The position numbers were made by a program, and so were the translations under genes. The notes below the pieces were generated by a model. That model had not been told where the DNA came from. It worked only from the letters and a program-made list of their open reading frames with translations, and searched no databases. From positions 62,001-126,000 of the forward strand of contig JAIUCV010000662.1 in NCBI GenBank assembly GCA_026724425.1: a stretch of 64,000 nt of DNA, in the 5' to 3' direction. Positions 56,521 through 64,000 of this stretch are shown here, piece after piece. Origin of the DNA: Erythrophleum ivorense. Taxonomy: Eukaryota > Streptophyta > Magnoliopsida > Fabales > Fabaceae. Position 1 is the stretch's first letter. Each line of letters starts with the position of its first letter.

Positions 56521-59500
56521 ATTTTTTCAGAAGATCCAAACAGAGCCGCAGAAAAGTCAGGTACGCTGGTACGGTTATGATGAGCGTATATTGAGTGCTG
56601 AAGACGACGGCGTTTTAGGATTATAATATTTTATTTATGTTTTTACGAGGGGGTTAAAAAGTTTAAAAAAGAATAAAGGGTGGGGTAATCGAGGTACGGG
56701 GTGTCGTGAATGTATGTTACAAAGAAAAAGATGCCGGTGGCAGTTGAGATATCTCGGCACGCGGTTAAATTTGGCAAGGCAGACTCGTTCATGATGACGC
56801 TTTCTAAGGGGTAAAAATAATCTTTTTTATTTTACTGCTCTGACAGAATAATAATGTGGTACTGTTTCTAAGATACGTGAAACGAGATTGTGTTGCATGT
56901 GAGGTGCACGTGAGTGGTCAATTCTTTTGGTTCCACTTTCCGAGATAATGTATGTGTATTTAGCGTATTTAGCCAATGCTCAAGTGTCTAGTCAATGATC
57001 GTTGATCAGCTAGCCTGTGTTTAAAAAAAAAAAAAAACAGAGAAATATATAATTAAAGAAAAATTTGATGGCGCGCGAATGAGGGAGTGATTTCATTGAA
57101 GAAGCTTATCAGAGATTTTTAAACTGTTTGGCAAATAGGATTGTTAATAATAAAAATAAAAATTAAAAAAACTCAGTGAATAAAAATATTTTTTATTTTT
57201 ATTTTAAAAAGATAATAAAAAATCGAAATACTGTTAACTAGTTACTATAAAAATATAATAAACATTATAAATAATTATAAAAAAAAAAATCTTTTTTCTT
57301 TAAGGATACCATACAGCACTTAGATAAAGCTGTATTAAAATGGGGTAAATAATTAATAGGTAGATCATTTAATAATTCAAGCAAAACTAAGGCATGACAT
57401 GAATGATCCACCAATATATATATATATATATATAATTGACAAAAATGGAATAATTATAAGTACATAGTAAAAAATTCAAGATTTTTTTTTTATATTTAGA
57501 CTACATATCATATGTTAATTTGTAAATTGAGTGATGAAACATACGATAACTTGGATTCATATCAAATTTTATGAAAATGACCTTTATGATAAGAATTATC
57601 TAATGATAAAGTTTTGAAAAAAATTAATCATATAAAAATTTATTAAATAATGTAAGATTAATGTTGATTGACACTAGTATTAATTTATCTATATATATAT
57701 ATGTGCATGTATTTAAGGTAAATAATTATTTTTCAACTGTGCTTTTCAAATGAAAAATAACTGAGTCATATTTTGGATGACGAAAATGATGGATGGAGTA
57801 TTGGGTAAATATTATTGAATTAATTAAGACTAATTGAAGGAGGGTGGGGGTGCCAAGAGTGAGTGAATGTAATAATTAATGACAAAAATTTAATTATAGC
57901 ACAAGATGACTTTTCTTTTATTCTTCCATATATTTTCATGCCTATGAAAAATGGGCACTCTTGACGACCAACCTTTTGTTTTGTTTGGAATGCAAGTTAA
58001 ACAAAACAAGAAAGCTCCATTTCGCGAACATATGTTGACTCTTCGTATTTATTTATTTATTCCATTCATAGAAAATTTGTCAATCTGTCGTTGAGGAAAA
58101 GGTTAATTAAATATCACGACGTTTGCTTGTAACTTGAAGTTGATTGATGGACAAATCTAGCCATATCTTGACACCCATATATTGTCCATATTAATTGATT
58201 CACTCATTCATGTATATTATAATAATAAAATTAATTTGAATCTCCATTCTGATACATTGAATTGATTAGAAAACTTGTCGTGGATGGATAATGTTCATGC
58301 ATCGCACATGATTTCCCAAATAACATTTTTCCTTTCCAATAAATTAATTAATGAATTGGCTTAACACTAAAAAAAAAAAAAGTGTAATCTACTAATAACA
58401 TGAAATCTCAACAGCATGACCTTTTTTTATCCTTTCTCGTAATAATCGACGGAGCGAGAACTTTATGTTTGTTAAATGTGCTGCCGTTGACTTCTAATCA
58501 ACGTCCCCTATTTTTTTAAATAACTTAAGATCTGTGTTTTGTGAATTTTCCAAACCCAATGTGAGTGGGAAATTAGTTATAAACAAAGAATACTATCAAC
58601 ACGTCTATTTATTTTTATTCATAAAATTATTTCCCTAAATTTTTATAAGAAGTTCAAGAATAATCTTGATTTATATTAAAATTTTCATTTCGTTCTAGTT
58701 ATACTAAAGCAAATGCAAAATTTAAGTAAACATTTTTGAACCTTTATTTTAAGGTTATATAATATATAAAATATGTAAATAATTTTTTAAGCAGAAATTT
58801 AACATAGCATTATATTTTTATATATAATTTTTATGAAAAAAATTTGATAACAAGTAAAACACACACACACACAATTTTTCAAAACAAATAATATAAATAA
58901 GATTTTAAATAATAAATGACTATTCAATAATAAGCAAACCAAGCTTTGAAGCTCCAAACTGATTTATGGTCACATTCACGTTGGACTATATTTCATAGTA
59001 GATTCAATTTTTTAAAAATAGTAAAAATAGTATCATCCATTACAAAAAGGAAAAGGAAATGGTTTGTCCGTGAAGAGGTGGATTTTTCATCCTTAAAATT
59101 TATATAATCATTTCAAAATATATATTAGTTAAGGAGCAGTAACAATTGTTAAATAATAGAGGTTCAAGAATAAAATGGAATCATAATCAAACGTTTAAAT
59201 TTTGTTCAATTAAATAAAAAGAATTATATCTTAACTAATAACTATAGTTTTTAATCTTGTTATAGTAAATAATCATTTTAATATCATAAAATAAAATTTT
59301 ATAATTATACATATATTTTAATATAATTAACCTCTAATGCCCTATTTGGTTTCTGCTTCGAACGAGAGTGTAAGAGGAGGAATACATTGAAGCATTGTGT
59401 TTAGTAGCTGGAAAGGAAAGCCTGAGTGAGACATGATTGAAGCATCTGGCATGTGATCCAATGGAGGGCCTGTCCAGTTTAATTTATGCTTTGTCAATTT

Positions 59501-59750
59501 TGCCCCTAATTATCAATATTCCAAGACTGTCTCAGTAAGGATATTTTTGTTATTTTATATTATTTCTTTTTTATTTTTGCACTATTTTTAACTCATCAAA
59601 AGTAAAAAATAAAATAATATTTTTATTTCTTTCAAATATTATATCAAACATAAATTCTATTCTATCTGTATCTTCATCCACATTTCAATTGTGTTAAAAA
59701 GTGTTGTGTGTAACAAACAGAGCATAATATCAAAATCTAAAAGGAAATAG
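56521..59750. other. Gene-free AT-rich interval
   Basis: No supported gene, RNA or defined element. Simple (TA)n tracts lie at 57,415-57,434 and near 57,690. Confidence 0.5.
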
Positions 59751-60150
59751 GTAGCTCAACTTTCCCATGTAACAAAGTCACTAACTCTATTTAACGCTAT
59801 GGTCCAAACCAAATTTATGGGTTCATAGGGAAAAAATAAAGAAAAAGAGAAGTGGGGATTGGGGGGTGGGGGTGAAGAATGATGAATTTGGGGGACAAAA
59901 CAACCCTTGGGAAGGGACCCATGTAGGGTAGGTACAAAGGGCAAAGGTAGCATTTAATGAGGAGTCTGCTGCAAGGACGACACGAAAAATAATGGGAGAC
60001 TTTGGTTCTTGTAGGGATAGGATCTTTGGGCCTCCAGTGGGCCCTCACGAGATCACCACCGTCTGTCGCTTTATGACCAGCATGCTCTCCCATAACATGT
60101 GCATCTGATTCCAAAACCCTCTCTCTACCCCCATCCCCCCTCTCAAAAAA
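59751..60150. other. Composition island with G-rich tract
   Basis: Locally higher GC, with a run GGGGATTGGGGGGTGGGGG (59,855-59,873) and GGGGG at 59,889-59,893. Short open frames on the minus strand (59,756-60,114) show no domain. Not assigned. Confidence 0.35.
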
Positions 60151-62358
60151 ATTATATTAGCACCGTCTTTATATTCATGGTGAACATTCTGGGTAATTTT
60201 CTTGGTATCGGAGTTATTTAATACAAAAATTTTATACATTAAAAATTATATTTTTAGTTCTTGTAATTTTACTCAATTTTAAATTAAGTTTATATAATTT
60301 AAAAATTCATACTTAATATTTATAATTTAAATAATTTTTAATTTAATTTCTACCATTATATTTTTATAAATATTTTATTATATATATGAGTTAATTATAT
60401 TTCATTATCTATTTTTATCTTTTTTGTTATTATAAATTATATATACTTAGAGCATTAAAATACCATATAGTTAATTATATTGGTAAATTTTAATAGATTA
60501 TTGATAAATTTTTAATTGTAAGGGCTACATTAAATTTTTATAAATTGTAAAGATTTAATTATAAATTTTTAAATTATAAGGACTAAATTAAAAATTAAAT
60601 AAAACTATAAGAAAAAATATATAATTTTTTCATTTTATTATTATGCTTTTCAATTAAACATGACAAAATCAATTAATAATATAATAAATATATAATTTTT
60701 ACAAATGAGTGTATAATTTTTATAATTCAATATCATATGATTTAATTTTTTGATTTTTTTACATATGTTATAATTTTATTAAAAAAGTATAACAAAAATA
60801 TGAAAAATTGCACCTTAGTCTAGTTTTATTTGATATCTGAATTAATTTATTATTTTACAATTCAATTAAAGATATAACTTATTCATGTCAAAACTAAATT
60901 ATTCATAAAAAGAAATTTTTTATTGACAAAACCAAATTGAAATACATAATAGTAAACGTAATCACGCATTATATGTTTAATTTCGTTATTAAGTCAACCC
61001 CTTATTCCCTTTGAATTAAAATTTGGATAAATATTTCATTCTTACACTAAAAATAAAATGCAGAGAGTAATTCAAAATGTTCGTATTTATAATATATCTA
61101 ATTATATAACACATATTTTTCTCATAAGCAGAATATAATAATTATCTTTGGAGCATTTTATACTTTTTAATTTGTGATAAGGATGCATATAGTTTTATTA
61201 AAATTAACGTGTGCCATCTTTTGTTTAATTAGTATAATTAGTCATGGCCTAGTGGCGTTAGACGTACCACCTGAATATCTAAAATAGATAATAAAATATA
61301 GATGTTTGTACCTAGGAATCTACCCGAAAGTTAGTAACATTTTTATTAGGAAAGAAAATGATTCTCTTTTGGTATGTTTTTTATAAATAATTGTATAGCC
61401 TTTTTCTATAATTATTTTAGGCTTCTGAATTCAGACACCATGATCTATTCGATTCGAGGACCAAGTGGACATTATCTCTGATGATGAAATATCTTTCTTA
61501 TTTCTTTAAAAAAAAATAAACAAATATTAATGCGCCTCTATCTTTTTTTTTTTTGATACACTCGGAAACAATTAATGCGCCTCTATCATATTCTTCTTTT
61601 TCTTTGTATTTTGTAGACCATTTCTTCCACTTTAGTTTTGATAAATTTTGGAGAGTTTATGATAGGCTGATTCCATATATGATTTGACTAAATTAATTAA
61701 TTAAATTATTAAAATTATTATTATTTAAACTTGTTAAAAGAATTCATTATTAAAATAATTGATTATTATCTTAAAAATTGGGATAATTATTTATTATTTG
61801 ATCATTAATTTAAATCTTAATTTCTTAAAAAAATTTAAAATAAACTATCATATCGTATCAATCTAAAAATAAATTAATTGTGGGTCATCAAAATTATATT
61901 CCATCACTTGGGTATTTGATTTCTTCTTTAAAAAATATAAATAATAATATATTTGCAAAGATAGTTGAACACGGAAAACACAAAAATATTGTTTTCTCCT
62001 CTAAAGATTTAGATACTCCCATTATTAAAAAGAAACTACAATTCTTCTAGGGATCACTAACCAAATTGCATGAAACCCAAAAAAAAAAAAAAAATTGAAA
62101 GTCCACTTCCGCACCAAATATAGGTAACTACTCAAAATCTTCAAGTTTGCATTCTTTGGACCATTGAATTGGTAGCACAATAATATTCGAATTTTTTCTT
62201 TTCTAGAATTTAAAATAAAGGCTTTTGTTCCCTCGGATAATTCATGGACATCCCCATATCATTGTCAAGAATAACATTTTCTTTTTTCTCTCTTTTAGAA
62301 TTTTGTCGATGCCATCCACCGCCTGCACAAGGATCACAATCTTCGCATGAAATTGACT

Positions 62359-62390
<32 letters not shown>

Positions 62391-64000
62391 CAATAATAGG
62401 AGATGAAAGCATCCGCTCGTGACCCCTCCTCTATGCTTTTGCACTAATAAAGAAAATGACTATTATTTTTATTTTTTTCAATTAGATATGATGACATTCC
62501 AATGTATGATCTATAATTTTCTATTTTCTGTCAAATTTCCGTGTGGAATTTGAATGCTCATTAGGATATTTTTTTTTTAAACCCTCTTGTGATGCTAGGA
62601 AATACAAACCAAATAAGTGAATAAGTAAAGGCATATCCTAGACAATATGGACATTGATATACAATATGGGTAAGTGCATGCCACATCACAATAAAATAAC
62701 AAGTGTCATGATATAATTAAAATATTATATTGTATCGTCTACACGTATTCAATATAAATACGACTTTTTTATATTAAAAAATTATGCATTAGATAAATTG
62801 TTTTAATTCTAAAATTAGACACACCAGAATTAATTGATCTTTACAATAATGAAAGATTATTATAATGTATATAATTTTCTTTAATTTAGGGTCATGTCCA
62901 ACGTGACATCAGTAAGGTCTTAATCTATTAAATTTTTAATTAATAAAGAACAAGAGTATGAATATATTAAATTTATTTTTCAAGTCACATTCTTTTTTTA
63001 CATATGTGTACGTGTTTACTTTTTATTAATTTAGTCCAAGAATTTTGATATAGGAATTTATATAAAAATTGAAGCATTTTATTGGAATTGTCTTCATCCA
63101 TTGAAGCATATCAGAAACACTGGGAGCTCCATTTCAATTTGGATTCTCTCTGTTCCCTTATTCATCTATCGTTCAATTGTTAAAATTTAGACTATTTAAA
63201 CAGTCTAGATTTTATAATTTTTTATTTATTTTGATAATTATTTTTTTAAAGAAAGTAAAGTTTAAAATAAAAATAATCATATAGTTACAAATTTTAAAAA
63301 AATATTGATTAAACTTATAAAAAATAAAAATAAATAAATTTAAAATCTAAATCACAGATAACTCGAATTTTTATATTTAAGGCCCATTAGAAATCATGTA
63401 GCGTTAGATGTCATAGTATACATAGGTGGCAATTTTTGTTTTTGGTTGGTTTTCTTTAGAAATCCCAACTTGCATTATGTACTCAAAACTGAGAGGTCTT
63501 TGTCACACTATGTCATGGACTTGTCTTCTGATTGCTTAGAAAAGGAACATTGAATTAATAACCACTATATATATATATATATATTCCTATAAATTTTGGA
63601 GCTATATTACATTGATGAGTATTTGCAATAATGAAATATGAATCTTGGTTTACAATGTACTTATCTGAAATTAGATTTCTATAGTCATATAGTCAGAAAA
63701 AAAAAATAAATATATATATATAGTTATATATATATATATATATATAACTCACTTCTTTTTTTTACATTTATATGTTTTTTTTAATCTTTTCTAACTGCAT
63801 TATATCTAGTTAATTTATAACTACAAAAGATTCAACTTTGTACTTATCTATAGTTTAAGCAACTATAATGGTTACGCTGTTAATATAATGATGATAATGA
63901 TCTTATTTATTATTTATGTTTAATTTTCAAATGAGCTGATGATTTTTGAATTCCACTTTGAAAGTCGAATAATTAAAATAAATTAAATTACAAAATTACC
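60151..64000. other. Gene-free AT-rich interval to the window end
   Basis: AT-rich simple sequence; (AT)n tracts at ~62,366-62,390 and 63,713-63,746. No gene, RNA gene or complete mobile element was recognised. Confidence 0.5.

Noticed and set aside
1..64000. tRNA, rRNA, known conserved microRNA or CRISPR-like arrays
   Set aside because: No cloverleaf-type motifs (for example GGTTCGAATCC with a paired stem), no rRNA sequence, no match to conserved plant microRNA sequences, and the tandem array lacks the short regular spacers of CRISPR.

Overview
The window is nuclear DNA of a flowering plant, almost certainly a eudicot. It is AT-rich, with GT-AG introns, plant-specific protein families (CYSTM stress peptides, LRR receptor-like proteins, a BOI-type RING ligase), hAT-like, CACTA-like and TR-GAG-type transposons, and TATA boxes. 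I cannot name the species from sequence alone. Gene density is low. Only about five genes look intact; most of the rest is duplicated flanks, transposon debris and AT-rich repeats.

Region by region. (1) 1-15,350 is a tandem cluster of CYSTM (cysteine-rich transmembrane) genes, all on the minus strand: a left-edge partial copy (1-583), three complete three-exon copies (3826-4637, 8083-8893, 12482-13396) and a gene-less remnant (15,173-15,330). The last two complete copies sit in a roughly 4.3-4.7 kb tandem duplication (5176-9883 and 10,189-14,471). Because the two units are paralogous, three insertions can be read against an empty site or compact relatives: a 636-bp hAT-like element, a 110-bp foldback MITE, and a 286-bp MITE inside an intron of the left-edge copy. 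Each unit also carries a decayed receptor-kinase fragment. (2) 15,500-33,000 holds two LRR receptor-like protein (RLP) loci on the minus strand. Copy 2 (25,868-32,929) still has signal peptide, LRRs and membrane anchor in four exons whose reading frame sums exactly, but has three nonsense codons. Copy 1 (16,168-18,921) is 5'-truncated with one nonsense codon. At every stop, the sister copy has a sense codon. A CACTA-like terminus lies between them (to 24,575). (3) About 33,040-40,935 is an unusual higher-order repeat array: groups of three or four ~300-bp subunits separated by ~500-bp spacer blocks, repeated five to six times, starting just upstream of the RLP first exon. (4) 41,275-42,920 is a small LTR retrotransposon carrying only a gag gene (TR-GAG type), with LTRs, primer-binding site, polypurine tract and 5-bp target duplication all visible. 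It inserted in a (TA)n tract next to a CYSTM-type promoter remnant. (5) 45,573-47,026 is a fifth, diverged but intact CYSTM gene. (6) 47-53.6 kb is gene-free AT-rich DNA with a ~0.9-kb segment repeated from 19.0-19.95 kb. (7) 53.6-56.5 kb is a GC-richer island with one intact plus-strand gene for a BOI-related RING E3 ligase (54,598-55,859) and several G-box motifs upstream. (8) 56.5-64 kb has no gene that I can support.

Functional links are inferences. CYSTM peptides, RLPs and BOI-type ligases are all stress- or defence-related families, but nothing here shows that they act together. The CYSTM cluster and RLP pair look like birth-and-death of tandem stress and immunity genes on a transposon-rich background. 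All splice sites were placed by eye from GT/AG signals, reading frame and paralogue comparison.
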